Part shown: positions 41,310 through 52,305 of the stretch, in pieces
How positions within the stretch are numbered: the first letter of the stretch is position 1
How the letters are laid out: each line of letters begins with the position of its first letter
Source: an uncultured Peptostreptococcaceae bacterium
GTDB lineage: Bacteria > Bacillota > Clostridia > Peptostreptococcales > Anaerovoracaceae
Length of the DNA stretch: 64,000 bases
NCBI GenBank assembly: GCA_905235115.1
Contig: CAJOKT010000014.1
Coordinates: 1 to 64,000 of the forward strand
Direction of reading: 5' to 3'
The notes under the pieces: generated by a model
The model's database searches: none
Told to the model about the DNA's origin: nothing
Seen by the model: only the letters and a program-made list of their open reading frames with translations
Program-made: the position numbers and the translations under genes

Positions 41310-43970
41310 ATGGGTCTTTTGGAAAAATTATTCGGAGATGTAAACTCCAAGGAAGTTAAAAAATTAGAGAAGACGGCCGACGAGGTCATGGCGCTGGAGC
41401 CTGAGATGGCGTCGCTCACCGACGAGGAGCTACGCGCAAAGACGGATGAGTTCAAGGCGAGACTGGCAAACGGCGAGACTCTGGACGACATCCTGGTGGA
41501 GGCTTTTGCGGTGGTCAGGGAGGCCAGCTGGAGGACCCTCCACATGAAGCATTTCAAGGTCCAGGTCATCGGCGGCATCTGTCTGCATGAGGGCAGGATC
41601 GCCGAGATGAAGACCGGTGAAGGTAAGACTCTGGTGGCAACGCTTCCCGTGTACCTCAACGCTCTTGAGGGCAAAGGCGTCCACGTGGTCACCGTCAACG
41701 ACTATCTGGCCAAGCGTGACTGCGAGTGGATGGGCGAGATCTACAAGTTCCTGGGCCTCACCGTAGGCTGCGTGATCCACGCAGTGGAAGGAGAGGACAG
41801 GAAGGCTGCCTATCAGGCTGATATCACCTACGGAACCAACAACGAGTTCGGTTTCGACTACCTGAGGGACAACATGGTGGTGTACAAGGAGAGGCTGATG
41901 CAGCGCGAGCTGAACTACGCCATAGTGGACGAGGTGGACTCCATCCTGATCGACGAGGCAAGGACCCCGCTGATCATCTCCGGCCGCGGCGACGATTCCT
42001 CCGACCTCTACGTTCAGGCCAACCGCTTCGTGCGCACCCTTACTCAGGAAGAGGACTACACCGTTGAGGAGAAGGACAAAAAAGTCATGCTCACGGACCA
42101 GGGCGTTGCCAAGGCTGAGCGCGCCTTCGGCGTGGAGAACTTCGGCGACCCGGATTCAATGGAGATCAACCACCACGTCATGAATGCCCTGAAGGCCAGG
42201 GCCATCATGAAGAAGGACATCGACTACATCGTAAAAGACGGCGAGATCATCATAGTCGACGAGTTCACGGGCCGTCTGATGTACGGAAGGCGCTACTCCA
42301 ACGGTCTGCACCAGGCCATCGAGGCCAAGGAGGGCCTGTCGGTCCGCTCCGAGTCCAAAACACTTGCTACCATCACTCTTCAGAACTACTTCAGAATGTA
42401 TCAGAAACTGGCCGGCATGACCGGCACGGCCGCCACTGAAGAGGAAGAGTTCCAGGACATATACGGTATGGACGTAGTCCAGATCCCAACCAACATGCCC
42501 GTTCAGCGTATCGACCTGGAGGATGCGGTCTACGCTTCCAAACGGGCCAAATACCACGCCATCATCAACAGGATCGTGGAGGTCCACGAGACAGGCCAGC
42601 CCATCCTGGTGGGCACCATATCCATCGAGATCTCAGAGCTTCTGTCCGGCATGTTGGACAGGCGCGGCATCAAGCACGAGGTGCTGAACGCCAAGCGTCA
42701 CGAGAAGGAAGCACAGATCGTTGCAGAAGCAGGTAAGCTGGGAGCGGTCACCATCGCCACCAACATGGCAGGCCGTGGTACCGACATCATCCTGGGCGGT
42801 TCTGCCTGCACCAAGGAGGAGCACGACGAGGTGGCCCGCCTGGGCGGTCTCTGCATCATAGGCACCGAGCGCCACGAATCCAGGCGTATCGATAATCAGT
42901 TAAGAGGCCGTGCCGGACGTCAGGGAGACCCCGGCATCACCCAGTTTTACGTATCGCTGGAAGACGATCTGATGAGGCTTTTCGGAGGAGAGCGTGTTCA
43001 GGGAATGATGGGCAAGCTTGGAATGTCCGAGGACCCCGTGGCATCGGGGCTTCTCTCCAAGACCATAGAGAACGCTCAGAAGAGGGTGGAATCCAGGAAC
43101 TTCGAAGTCCGTAAATATGTGCTGCAATATGACAACGTCATGAACAAGCAGCGTGAGGTCATCTATGCCGAGCGCCGGAAAGTATTGTTTAATGACGATG
43201 TGAGGGAATATGTCCTTGGCATGCTGGAGACCATTGTCGGCAACAGCTGCGACACCTGCGTGGTGGGCTCAAAATATCCTGAGGAGTGGGACTTCGGTTA
43301 CCTGAACGACAGGATGAAAAACCTTACCGCGAGGTGGACCCCCATCGATTACGAACCTGAGATCATGACCCACTGGACTGAGGAGGACCTCAGGGAATAT
43401 GTGAACGCCGAGATGAAGAGGATCTACGCTCTCAAGGTGGAGGAGATCGGCGACGAGACCATGAAGGAAGTGGAAAAGATGGTCATGATGAGGGTGGTGG
43501 ACAACCACTGGATGGACCATATCGACGCCATGGATGACCTGAAGAGAGGCATCGGCCTCAGGTCTCTCGGGCAGGTGGATCCTGCCGTTGCCTACGCCAA
43601 CGAGGGCTATGACATGTTTGAGCTCATGATCGGCGAGATACAGGAGGAGACAGTCAAGTTCTGCTACAACGTTACCGTCCGCACAGGCACCGCCCGCAGG
43701 GAAGTTGCTCATGCTGACCGGGAGATCAAGGACGAGTACCGCGATGAGACCGTGTCCCGCGCCTCCGGAAACCAGGCTGCAGCCACCTACGCTGACCAGG
43801 GCGGCCGCACGGCCCAGAGAAGCGGTCAGCTCCCCAGGGAGGCTCCGAAGCCGGAAGAGGCCAGAAAGCCTGAGACCTTCAGACGAGAGCAGCCCAAGAT
43901 CGGACGCAACGACCCCTGCCCCTGCGGCTCGGGCAAAAAATACAAGAACTGTCACGGGAGGAACGCATGA
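41310..43970 (+). CDS. secA: Preprotein translocase ATPase SecA
   Basis: An 886-residue motor that drives proteins through SecYEG. Walker [16 protein letters not shown] is at ~residue 100, Walker B/DEAD segment [17 protein letters not shown] at ~205, preprotein-binding and helical-scaffold regions follow, then the second helicase half with [14 protein letters not shown] (~490) and [11 protein letters not shown]. The C-terminal SEC-C zinc motif [17 protein letters not shown] is intact. AAAGGAG precedes the ATG. The stop overlaps the next gene by 4 bases. This SecA exports the surface proteins found in the window. Confidence 0.98.
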   Translation: MGLLEKLFGDVNSKEVKKLEKTADEVMALEPEMASLTDEELRAKTDEFKARLANGETLDDILVEAFAVVREASWRTLHMKHFKVQVIGGICLHEGRIAEMKTGEGKTLVATLPVYLNALEGKGVHVVTVNDYLAKRDCEWMGEIYKFLGLTVGCVIHAVEGEDRKAAYQADITYGTNNEFGFDYLRDNMVVYKERLMQRELNYAIVDEVDSILIDEARTPLIISGRGDDSSDLYVQANRFVRTLTQEEDYTVEEKDKKVMLTDQGVAKAERAFGVENFGDPDSMEINHHVMNALKARAIMKKDIDYIVKDGEIIIVDEFTGRLMYGRRYSNGLHQAIEAKEGLSVRSESKTLATITLQNYFRMYQKLAGMTGTAATEEEEFQDIYGMDVVQIPTNMPVQRIDLEDAVYASKRAKYHAIINRIVEVHETGQPILVGTISIEISELLSGMLDRRGIKHEVLNAKRHEKEAQIVAEAGKLGAVTIATNMAGRGTDIILGGSACTKEEHDEVARLGGLCIIGTERHESRRIDNQLRGRAGRQGDPGITQFYVSLEDDLMRLFGGERVQGMMGKLGMSEDPVASGLLSKTIENAQKRVESRNFEVRKYVLQYDNVMNKQREVIYAERRKVLFNDDVREYVLGMLETIVGNSCDTCVVGSKYPEEWDFGYLNDRMKNLTARWTPIDYEPEIMTHWTEEDLREYVNAEMKRIYALKVEEIGDETMKEVEKMVMMRVVDNHWMDHIDAMDDLKRGIGLRSLGQVDPAVAYANEGYDMFELMIGEIQEETVKFCYNVTVRTGTARREVAHADREIKDEYRDETVSRASGNQAAATYADQGGRTAQRSGQLPREAPKPEEARKPETFRREQPKIGRNDPCPCGSGKKYKNCHGRNA

Positions 43971-44500
43971 GGATAACGGTCAGCGACACAGGCAGACGCG
44001 AGTATTATGACGAGGTGCTTTACGTCGCCTCCAACTACAAAAAATTCCAAAAGAACCCCGGCAAAAGGATCAAGGGCTTCATCAAGGCCATGCTTTTGCC
44101 CACCATACTTTACATTGCCATGGTGGTGCTTATGCTTTTGCTCTTCGGACAGGACAGGGATCCGATCTTTTTGCTCCTGGGAGGAATGCTGGTATTCGTG
44201 GTGGTGTTCTTCATTATTTATCTGGTGAAGGGCAACAGGCAGATCAACGCCATGATGGCAGACAAGGGAACACGATATATCGAGATCACCGATGAGAGTA
44301 TCACTTTCGAGGATGATAAAAAGACCATCGCACAGAAGTGGGATAACATCATGAACGTTCTTCTGGGGCCCCACTCGGTCGTTTTCCTGCCCACAGGTCA
44401 GGACGGGGCGCTGATCACCATCGAAAGAAACTACGAGTCAGAAGTGCTGAAGGCGGTCCGCGAAGCCGGCCACGGCGATCTCGTTGTGGAGCGCAAATAG
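43967..44500 (+). CDS. YcxB-like membrane protein
   Basis: A 177-residue protein with two central transmembrane helices (~45-65 and ~70-90) and a C-terminal beta-rich domain of YcxB/PH-like type ([24 protein letters not shown]). The N-terminus is basic and cytosolic. Function is unknown for the family. It overlaps secA by 4 bases (ATGA) and precedes prfB on the same strand, so it belongs to the secA-prfB transcript. Confidence 0.75.
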   Translation: MRITVSDTGRREYYDEVLYVASNYKKFQKNPGKRIKGFIKAMLLPTILYIAMVVLMLLLFGQDRDPIFLLLGGMLVFVVVFFIIYLVKGNRQINAMMADKGTRYIEITDESITFEDDKKTIAQKWDNIMNVLLGPHSVVFLPTGQDGALITIERNYESEVLKAVREAGHGDLVVERK

Positions 44501-44607
44501 ACGGAAGAAGAGGATCCGGATCAGATCCGCAATGTTAACGAGTCCGCTAAAACGGACATATAATATCTTAAAATTAACGCAGGATATGCGTGAAAGGGGA
44601 AAGACGA

Positions 44608-45715
44608 ATGCTCAAACTTGATCCCATCAAGCAGGAAATACCGGAATTAAGACCGGTAATGGCAGACGTTCGCCGGTCCCTTTGACCTGGACAGGGTCAA
44701 AGATGAACTGGACAGAACAAACAGAGAAATTGAACAGCCGGATTTCTGGAACAATGCGGAGTATGCCAGAAAGGTCATGACCGACAAGAGCCGCATGGAG
44801 CAGACCATCCAGTCCTACGAGAAGATGGAGACGGGGCTTAAGGACATCGAGGAGATGATCGAGCTCTGCGAAATGGAGGAGGACGAGGAGACCGCAGGCT
44901 CCATCGCGGAGGATTTTGAGAAGTTCAAGGAGGAACTTGAGACTCTCAGAATATCGACCCTGCTAACCGGCAAGTACGACAAGAACAACGCCATCCTCTC
45001 CATCCACGCCGGAGCAGGCGGAGTGGAGGCCATGGACTGGGCGGAGATGCTCTTCAGGATGTACAGCAGATGGTGCGACTCCAAGGGCTATAAGGTCAGG
45101 GTCCTGGACTATCAGGACGATACGGAGGCGGGCATCAAGTCAGCCACCATCATCGCCGAAGGGGAGAACGCCTACGGCTATCTCAAGAACGAAAAGGGCA
45201 CTCACAGGCTGGTGAGGATATCTCCCTTCAACGCGCAGGGCAAGAGGCAGACGTCTTTTGCGCTGGTGGAGGTCACACCGGAGATCGACGATGACGTGGA
45301 AGTTGAGATCGCCCCGGAGGATCTGAGAATAGACACCTACCGTTCGTCGGGCGCAGGCGGTCAGCACGTCAACAAGACCGACTCAGCCATCCGTATAACC
45401 CACCTTCCCACGGGGATCGTGGTCACCTGTCAGAACGAGCGCTCCCAGTTCCAGAACAAGGATATGGCCATGCGAGTTCTGAAGGCCAGGCTTCTGGAAA
45501 GGGCCGAGGAGGAGCGCAAGGCAAGCATGAAGGAGATCAAGGGCGACCTGGGCATGGGGACCTGGGGAAACCAGATCAGGTCCTATGTTTTTCAGCCTTA
45601 CACCATGGTCAAGGACCACAGGACAGGATACGAGGTATCCAATGTGAACGCGGTGATGGACGGCGACCTGGACGGCTTCATCAATGCGAAACTCCAGATG
45701 AAAGACGATGAATAA
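44608..45715 (+). CDS. prfB: Peptide chain release factor 2, programmed +1 frameshift
   Basis: RF2 ends translation at UGA and UAA. The gene starts at ATG 44608 (AAAGGGG upstream) and reads 25 codons to CTT (44680-44682), then in-frame TGA (44683-44685). The slippery CTTTGAC moves the ribosome +1 so reading resumes at GAC 44684 and continues to 45715, giving 368 residues. The GGQ motif is intact (SSGAGGQHVNKTDSAIRI) and the codon-recognition loop reads RISPF. This is the known autoregulation of RF2. The usual purine-rich internal Shine-Dalgarno before the slip site is weak here (CGCCGGTCC). Confidence 0.97.
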
Positions 45716-46376
45716 AGTAAAGAAACTTACCACAGTGTTCTGGGATTTCGACGGGACGCTGGTGGATACCAACGAAGTGATCCTGGAGTCTTTCAGGGCC
45801 ACATACATGCATTATTTCGGCTATACCAAGCCTGTGGACTACATCACGAAGTTTTTCGGTGAGCCCCTTTACAGCACCATGGCCAGGGAGTTTCCCGACC
45901 TGGACGTGGAGGATCCCGTGGCGTATTACAGGGAATTCCAGAAGGAGAATGCGGACAGGCTGGTGAAGGATTTTCCGGGAGTCACCGAAGTTCTGAAGGA
46001 ACTGGACAGGATGGGCATCCGCCAGTACATAGTCACCTCAAGGACCAGGGAGTCCACCCTCCGCTACCTTACCATGTTCGGCCTGGACAAGTACTTCATC
46101 GACATGGTGACCTGTGACGATGATATTCGCCCCAAGCCGGACGCAGATCCGGCTCTGAAGGCGCTCTCAAAGGCGGGATGCGGCAAGGACGAAGTTATGA
46201 TGGTGGGGGACGGCCTCTACGACATCAAGTGCGCCAATAACGCCGGGATCCCTTCATGCCTGGTGGGCTGGAGGATCACGGGAGACACCAACGATAACAT
46301 CGGGGACGCGGTCTGGGACTACTCCGCGGAGACCCCGGAGGAGCTCAGGGACCTATTGATCGGACTGACAGAATAA
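45708..46376 (+). CDS. HAD-superfamily hydrolase (PpaX/Gph-like)
   Basis: A 222-residue phosphatase. Motif I is FWDFDGTLVDT (nucleophile Asp at ~13), motif II VTSRTRE (~110), motif III Lys in DIRPKPDA, motif IV MMVGDGLYDI. The helical cap after motif I is as in pyrophosphatase/phosphoglycolate phosphatase PpaX. It overlaps prfB by 8 bases and ends directly before addB, so it is in the secA-prfB-addB operon. Confidence 0.9.
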   Translation: MNKVKKLTTVFWDFDGTLVDTNEVILESFRATYMHYFGYTKPVDYITKFFGEPLYSTMAREFPDLDVEDPVAYYREFQKENADRLVKDFPGVTEVLKELDRMGIRQYIVTSRTRESTLRYLTMFGLDKYFIDMVTCDDDIRPKPDADPALKALSKAGCGKDEVMMVGDGLYDIKCANNAGIPSCLVGWRITGDTNDNIGDAVWDYSAETPEELRDLLIGLTE

Positions 46377-49300
46377 ATGCTTAAGATCTACTACGGACGG
46401 GCCGACACCGACCATGAAAAGTTCATATTCAGCCGCGTGGACCCCAGATCCCGGAACCTGATCATCGTGCCTGACCAGTACACCATGGAGGCCGAGAACA
46501 GGCTATTCAGAGAGACCGGGGCCGAGGCCATCATGGACACCGAGGTGGTCTCCATGTCCAGGCTGGGATACAGGCTTCTAAGCGAGCTGGGCGGTTCCCG
46601 CCGCACCTTCATCGACAAGAACGGCCGCCAGATGATCCTGTCCGGAATAGCCGCTGAGCAGCGTGAAAACCTTCAGGTCTACCGCGGACTGGAGCGCAAA
46701 ACATCCTTCCTGGAGCAGGTCAACGACTTCATTTCCGAGATCAAGCAGTATAACTGCGGTCTCGATGAGCTGACCGAGATCCGGGACAGTGTGGAGGAGG
46801 GCACCTACCTACATCGCAAATTAAGCGATCTGATCCTGATCTACAGCGAATACGAAAAGAAGATCAAAGGAAGATACACGGATTCAGAGGACTACGTGGA
46901 TCTTTTCCTGAGCAAAATATCCCGGTCAGGCCTGATACGTGGAAATACCGTGTGGGTCTACGGATTCGACAGCTTCGCGCCAAAGGCCCGCCTTGTCCTG
47001 GGAGAACTCATGGCCTTCGCAAAAGACGTGAACGTGGTCCTGACCTGTTCTCTGGACGAAGATGAACGGGACAGCGGCCTTTTCGAACTGACCAGGACCG
47101 TCATGGCAGACCTGGAAAGGGAGGCGTCCGCCAGAGGGGTGGAGCATCGCAGGATCAAGATACCGGCAGGGTTCGAGGCATATCCTTCAGATGACGAGTA
47201 CGCGGCGGTGCGCTGCCTGGAGCGTGAGATCTACGCCCTACCCGCAAGGGAAGCACGGGGGATCCGGCTTCCGGTCATGGTGGAGGCTTCCAACCAGTAT
47301 ACCGAAGCGGAGTCTGCGGCCTGCTATGTTTTGCACCTCATAAGGGACGAGGGACTCAGGCTCCAGGATATCAAGATCATCCTGAACGATCAGGAAAACT
47401 ACGGGCCCATAGTCAGAAGGATCTTCCGGGAGTACGGCCTTGAGATATTCGCGGATCAGGGCAGGGAGGTCAGCGAGAACCCCATCGTGCTCTACATCAT
47501 GTCTCTTTTTGACTGCGTGATTCAGGACTTCGAGACCGGCTCCGTGATCACCATGCTGAAGACAGGGTTCTCCGGCATCGACGACTTCGAAGACATGGCG
47601 GATCTGGAGAACTACTCCATCAAATACCGCATCAAGGGCCGCATGTGGACCAGGCCCTTCAAGAGGGGCGCAAAAGAGTACGGTCAGGAGGAAATGGACC
47701 AGGTCGAGGGCCTGAGACAGAAGGCGGTGGCGCCGCTTCTCAGGTTCAGGGAGTTCTTCAGGGCGGAGACTTACGGAGAGTTCGTGGAGAAATTCTATGG
47801 ATTTCTCAGAGACGAAGCCGATCTTCCGGGCAAGATAGACAGCCTGACCGCCGCCCAGAGCGCGGGCGGCAGGGAGGACCTGGCGGAGGAGACTGACCAG
47901 GTCTGGGACGCGGTCCTGAGCATACTGGAGCAGATGAGAGAGGTCATAGGAGGCGAGCCCTTCGACGGGGAGATCATGCGGGGGCTTCTGGCGGAAGGCC
48001 TGGCAGGCGTCAGGGTAGGCAAACTGCCTCCCACCAGAGACAGCCTTATCATGGGCACAATGCAGCGCACCAGGTTCAGCGACTGCAAGGCGCTGGTGGT
48101 GCTGGGGGCCAACGAAGGTGTTTTGCCCAAGGGAAAGCCGGGGCAGGAGCTTTTTGGCGAGGAAGAGAAGGAACTTTTCAGAGAAAAAGGCATAGAACTT
48201 CTCAAATCCGACCCGGTGAAGCTTCTTGAGGAAAAAATGGGGATCTACAGAAACCTTTCCTCCGCCCCGAGACTTTATATCAGCTACTATATGGCCGACA
48301 CGGAGGGCAAGGCCAGCCGCCCGTCGTCGGTATGGAATAAACTAAAGGAGATATTCCCCGAGGAGAAGGACAGGATCAGGCCTGACGTGGTCTCCGCAGG
48401 GGATGACCGCATGATGATAAACGGCCGTATGAGCGGCCTTCGCCGCATCGCCAACTCCCTGGAGGACCTGACCCAAAACGGCGGGGACCTGTCGGAGGCT
48501 GTGAGCCGCGGCATCAACTGGTACAAATACCACGAACCTGCCAGGCTGGAGCAGATCAGATCCGGCATCTCCTTCGACAACGCCGTGGAGGATCTGGGCA
48601 GGAAGGCTGCTGAGGAACTGTACCGATACGACCCGGAAAAGGGCATATCGCTGAGCCCATCCAGAATCGAGAGGTTCAGCCGCTGTCCCTTCTCATTTTT
48701 TGTGGAATACGGGCTGAGGCCCGATGAGAGAAGAGTATTCCAGCCGGACCCCAGAAGCGTGGGGGACATTTACCATCACTGCCTTAAGAGGCTTTCAGAC
48801 GATCTGACCAGAGACGGCATAGATATTACTTCGCCGGAATCCCCATGGATGACGGTGACCGATGCGGAACTGAGAGCATTGGTGGACAGGTATATGGCTG
48901 AAGAATCCTCTTCATACGATGACGGTGTCTTCGTCCAGGGCAAAGCTGAGGAGTACCAGACCGAACGCATCAGGGAGGCATGCTGCAAGACCTGCAGGAA
49001 CCTGGTGGATCAGGTGAGGGAGGGTACCATTGAGAGGGCGCTTTTCGAGGCTCGCTTCGGAAGGTCCCGAAGGGGAGCCATCCCGCCCATCGAGATAGAG
49101 GCGGGACCTGCCGGAACTCTTCAGCGGCAGCCATCCTGCCCTGGAGCATACAGGGTGGACTACCTGCCCGGAGACAGGGTGAAGATCATAGACTACAAGA
49201 CCGGATCCATCGAGTTCAAGCCAGAGGAGGCCAGAAAAGGCTACCTGCTGCAGCTGATGCTCTACATGGAGGCTGCCAGGGAAAAGGTAAAGCGCCCGGC

Positions 49301-49730
49301 CGGAGTGTTCTACTATCACATAAAAGAGCCCATGATCGACGTGACCGACGGCAAGGATGAACTGAAGCTCAAGGAAGAGATCGGCAAAGCACGGAGAATG
49401 GACGGCTTCGCCGTGAACGACCCGGAGGTGGTACGGAGCATCGCAGGAGACCTGGACGGCACATCCATGGTGCTTCCCGTAAGCCTCAAAAAAGACGGCT
49501 CCTTCTCAAAGACCGCCAAAGTCATGTCCGAGGAAGACTTCAATGACATGGAAAGCTCCGTTATGCAGGTGGTGAAGGGAAAGGTGGAGGACCTTTTGAA
49601 GGGCCGCGCGGTCATTGAGCCCATGGTGGGCGACAACAATTCCAACGCCTGCACTTACTGCAAGTACAAGTCCGTATGCCGTTTCGACAAAGCTTTCGAA
49701 GGCAACAGAATGATCGATCCTGAAGTATGA
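46377..49730 (+). CDS. addB: ATP-dependent helicase/nuclease subunit B (AddB)
   Basis: An 1117-residue RecBCD-equivalent subunit for double-strand-break processing. The helicase-like N-terminal and middle parts show LIIVPDQYTMEAE (~30-42) and WVYGFDSFAP. The C-terminal nuclease has LSPSRIERFSRCPFSFFVEY, VKIIDYKTGSIEF, and the iron-sulfur cysteines CTYCKYKSVCRF. The N-terminal nucleotide site, normally GRxGxGKT, reads GRADTDHEK here and lacks the GK[TS] core. addA is not adjacent; an MFS gene follows. It starts one base after the HAD stop, so it depends on upstream translation. Confidence 0.92.
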   Translation: MLKIYYGRADTDHEKFIFSRVDPRSRNLIIVPDQYTMEAENRLFRETGAEAIMDTEVVSMSRLGYRLLSELGGSRRTFIDKNGRQMILSGIAAEQRENLQVYRGLERKTSFLEQVNDFISEIKQYNCGLDELTEIRDSVEEGTYLHRKLSDLILIYSEYEKKIKGRYTDSEDYVDLFLSKISRSGLIRGNTVWVYGFDSFAPKARLVLGELMAFAKDVNVVLTCSLDEDERDSGLFELTRTVMADLEREASARGVEHRRIKIPAGFEAYPSDDEYAAVRCLEREIYALPAREARGIRLPVMVEASNQYTEAESAACYVLHLIRDEGLRLQDIKIILNDQENYGPIVRRIFREYGLEIFADQGREVSENPIVLYIMSLFDCVIQDFETGSVITMLKTGFSGIDDFEDMADLENYSIKYRIKGRMWTRPFKRGAKEYGQEEMDQVEGLRQKAVAPLLRFREFFRAETYGEFVEKFYGFLRDEADLPGKIDSLTAAQSAGGREDLAEETDQVWDAVLSILEQMREVIGGEPFDGEIMRGLLAEGLAGVRVGKLPPTRDSLIMGTMQRTRFSDCKALVVLGANEGVLPKGKPGQELFGEEEKELFREKGIELLKSDPVKLLEEKMGIYRNLSSAPRLYISYYMADTEGKASRPSSVWNKLKEIFPEEKDRIRPDVVSAGDDRMMINGRMSGLRRIANSLEDLTQNGGDLSEAVSRGINWYKYHEPARLEQIRSGISFDNAVEDLGRKAAEELYRYDPEKGISLSPSRIERFSRCPFSFFVEYGLRPDERRVFQPDPRSVGDIYHHCLKRLSDDLTRDGIDITSPESPWMTVTDAELRALVDRYMAEESSSYDDGVFVQGKAEEYQTERIREACCKTCRNLVDQVREGTIERALFEARFGRSRRGAIPPIEIEAGPAGTLQRQPSCPGAYRVDYLPGDRVKIIDYKTGSIEFKPEEARKGYLLQLMLYMEAAREKVKRPAGVFYYHIKEPMIDVTDGKDELKLKEEIGKARRMDGFAVNDPEVVRSIAGDLDGTSMVLPVSLKKDGSFSKTAKVMSEEDFNDMESSVMQVVKGKVEDLLKGRAVIEPMVGDNNSNACTYCKYKSVCRFDKAFEGNRMIDPEV

Positions 49731-49745
49731 GAAAGGTCAAATCGA

Positions 49746-50993
49746 TTGAAAAAAGAACATTACGCATGGGCGATCTGCTTCGCAGGCGCCCTTCTTATCT
49801 TTATATCCATGGGGGTCGTCTCAAACGGATTCGCAATTTTTCTGCCCTACATCAGGGATGAGTTCGGACTGACCAATGCCCAGACGTCCGCGCTGGTCAC
49901 CGTCAGGCTCATCATGAACTTCGTATCCCTCCTTTTCATCGGTATCTACTACGACCGGCTGAATATCCGCCTGGGAGCCACCGTATCGGTGGGCTTTGCC
50001 GTGGCGGGATTTTTCATGTACAGCATCGCAAAGACATTTTTCGGTTTCCTGGCCGCGGCGGCGGTTGCGGGACTCACCTATGGGCTTGGATCCATGGTGC
50101 CCGCGTCCATTCTGATGAACCGCTGGTTCTACAGGCACAAAGCCCTGGCCATAAGTATCTGCTCTGCGGGCTCAGGTGTGGGGTCCATACTGGTGCCCCC
50201 GGTGATCACCGGACTTTTGTCCATGATGTCCCTGGGCCAGGTATTCAGACTGATTGCCTTCTTCATGCTGACATCCATGGCGGTGATCTTCATGATCATC
50301 CGGAATGACCCCCACGAACTGGGGCTGGGACGCTGCGGCGAGTACCATTCGGGGCTCAAAGAAGCCGCGGCATCAGACATGGTCAAGGCTGCCCCGGACA
50401 AGGGCAGACTCCCCGCCTCCGTCATGGTGATCGCCTGCGCATCCTGTTTTCTGATGGGCGCCCAGGGCAACCCGGGGATGTCCCACGTGCCTGTTCTCTA
50501 CAACGCAGAAGGCTTCACCACGGTGTTCTGCGCCACCCTCTTGAGCATCATCGGGATCGCCCTGACCGTGGGCAAGATAGCACTGGGGGAGATAACGGAC
50601 AAGATCGGAAGCTATGGGTCGACCGTGGTGTTCTGCGGGTTTCTGGTGCTGGGAAATTTCTTGTGCAGTATGGCAGGCGTGGCCGGAGCGACTTCGGATC
50701 AGACAGGCGCCATGCTGGCCATCATATCGGTATCAGTGCTTGGCGCGGGATACTCCATTTCCACCATCGGACCCTCCATCTGGGCGGGGAATCTGGCGTC
50801 GGAGATGGAATATGCCGGGGTGCTCAGGTCCTTCCAGCTGAACTACGCCTTTGGAGCGCTGGTCACAGGCACAGTGCCCGGGATACTGGCAGATCACTTC
50901 GGAGGAAGCTACGTGCCGGCTTTTGCGCTTTTCACGGTGCTGGCGCTGGCGGCATCAGTTCTGATGGTCATTGCGTACAGAAAGCGCGGGTAG
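49746..50993 (+). CDS. MFS transporter (OFA-like)
   Basis: A 415-residue, 12-helix major facilitator resembling oxalate/formate-antiporter-type proteins (GVVSNGFAIFLPYIRDEFGLT early; YDRLNIRLGA between helices 2 and 3; NPGMSHVPVLY in the second half). It probably exchanges small acids. The start is TTG 49746 with AAGG about 9 bases upstream; no better ATG lies nearby. It is 15 bp after addB, and a strong terminator follows. Confidence 0.88.
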   Translation: MKKEHYAWAICFAGALLIFISMGVVSNGFAIFLPYIRDEFGLTNAQTSALVTVRLIMNFVSLLFIGIYYDRLNIRLGATVSVGFAVAGFFMYSIAKTFFGFLAAAAVAGLTYGLGSMVPASILMNRWFYRHKALAISICSAGSGVGSILVPPVITGLLSMMSLGQVFRLIAFFMLTSMAVIFMIIRNDPHELGLGRCGEYHSGLKEAAASDMVKAAPDKGRLPASVMVIACASCFLMGAQGNPGMSHVPVLYNAEGFTTVFCATLLSIIGIALTVGKIALGEITDKIGSYGSTVVFCGFLVLGNFLCSMAGVAGATSDQTGAMLAIISVSVLGAGYSISTIGPSIWAGNLASEMEYAGVLRSFQLNYAFGALVTGTVPGILADHFGGSYVPAFALFTVLALAASVLMVIAYRKRG

Positions 50994-51035
50994 CGCCGAT
51001 GACGCCTGCAGAGGGAAAGCGCGACAAAAACAGAT

Positions 51036-51081
51036 AAAATCCATCGAAAATCCGCCCTTAGGCGGTTTTTCGACGGATTTT
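51036..51081 (+). terminator. Terminator of the secA-addB-MFS transcript
   Basis: A near-perfect ~20-bp stem: AAAATCCATCGAAAATCCGCC (51036-51056 region) pairs with GGCGGTTTTTCGACGGATTTT (51061-51081), 4-nt loop. Confidence 0.88.
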
Positions 51082-51102
51082 AGCCCTCTCATTCATAAGA
51101 TC

Positions 51103-51123
51103 GGCCCCGCCTGCGGCGGGGCC
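51103..51123 (-). terminator. GC-rich hairpin at the end of the asparaginase gene
   Basis: GGCCCCGCC-TGC-GGCGGGGCC forms a perfect 9-bp stem just after the minus-strand asparaginase stop. The T tract is poor. Confidence 0.65.
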
Positions 51124-51130
51124 GTCCTGT

Positions 51131-52141
51131 TCATATGCTTACTTCACCTCTCAGGTTGGTCTCCATTGCCCTCACCAGAGTCTGTCGGTCGACTCCTTTG
51201 CTCAGGAGATAGTAGAGCTTGGCGACCGCGGCCTCAGTGGTCATGTCCAGGCAGGAAATGGCGCCGGCGTTTTTGAGGCTGGATGACGAGGCGTATGCCC
51301 CCAGCCTGGCGGTTCCCTGGTTGCATTGGGAACAGACGGCGATCACTGTATCGCTCTCCTGCGCCAACCTGAGGAACTGGTCGAAGGCCACCCCCGAGGG
51401 TATGTTTCCTGAACCGAAGGCCTCTACGATGACTGCCTTCATGGTGCCTGATACCAGGGACTCGAAACGCTGAAAGTTGATGCCCGGGAAAAGTCTGAGC
51501 ACCGCGATGGGCACAGAGCCGAACTCACAGAGCTTGAAGTCATCGCTCTGGACAGGTATGCTCAGAGCTTTTTTGTGGTAGCGGACGTTGATGCCCACTG
51601 TGGCAAGGGGCCTGTAGTTAGGGGACTTGAAAGCGTCCAGCGTGTCCGCCGAGACTTTTATGGAGCGGTTACCGCGGTAGAGTTCACCGTTGAAGAACAC
51701 ACCGACCTCGCGGGCCACCTCGTCGGCCGCAAGAAGCAGCGCGTTTACAAGATTTGACAAACCGTCGGAGCCGACCCTGCACATGGGTATCTGGCTTCCG
51801 GTGAAGATCACCGGTTTGTCCAGCCCCTCCAACATGAACGACAGGGCCGAGGCCGAATAGGCCATGGTGTCCGTGCCGTGGAGGACAACGAAACCGCCGT
51901 AATCATCGTACCGTTCAGCGATGGCGCGTCCGATCTTGTTCCAGTGCTCCACCGACATGTCGGAGGAGTCCAGAAGGGGGTCGAACTCCACCAGGTCCCA
52001 CTGGGGCATGTCAGGGTATCTGAGCTGCGGGATCTCGTTCAGAAGATCTCCGAAATAGCCGGGCTTCGGCGCGTAGCCGTCCTCCGTGGGCACCATGCCG
52101 ATGGTGCCGCCTGTGTATATCATGCAGACTTTATTGTCCAT
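51131..52141 (-). CDS. ansA: L-asparaginase, type I
   Basis: A 336-residue cytosolic enzyme hydrolysing asparagine to aspartate and ammonia. The first catalytic Thr is in YTGGTIGM (residues ~9-16), the second in VLHGTDTMAYSAS (~88), with the serine/lysine region FTGSQIPM following. No signal peptide, as in type I enzymes. It is divergent from deoD and on its own transcript. Supply of aspartate and ammonia fits an amino-acid-fermenting anaerobe. Confidence 0.93.
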   Translation of the reverse strand: MDNKVCMIYTGGTIGMVPTEDGYAPKPGYFGDLLNEIPQLRYPDMPQWDLVEFDPLLDSSDMSVEHWNKIGRAIAERYDDYGGFVVLHGTDTMAYSASALSFMLEGLDKPVIFTGSQIPMCRVGSDGLSNLVNALLLAADEVAREVGVFFNGELYRGNRSIKVSADTLDAFKSPNYRPLATVGINVRYHKKALSIPVQSDDFKLCEFGSVPIAVLRLFPGINFQRFESLVSGTMKAVIVEAFGSGNIPSGVAFDQFLRLAQESDTVIAVCSQCNQGTARLGAYASSSSLKNAGAISCLDMTTEAAVAKLYYLLSKGVDRQTLVRAMETNLRGEVSI

Positions 52142-52305
52142 TTTGATCCTTTCTTGGCGTGGTAACAGCCTTACCTCAAAATAATTTTATCATACTCCGC
52201 AGGATTTACAAGGCATTAATATTTTGCTACAATCTGAAGTGCCGGGGCCTGACGCTCCGTGCATCAAAACCTGTTTTGACAAAAGATCTTAAGGAGGTAA
52301 GATAT

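Noticed and set aside
44683..44685. Sequencing error or pseudogene in prfB
   Set aside because: The TGA is part of the conserved CTTTGAC programmed frameshift and the frames join exactly.
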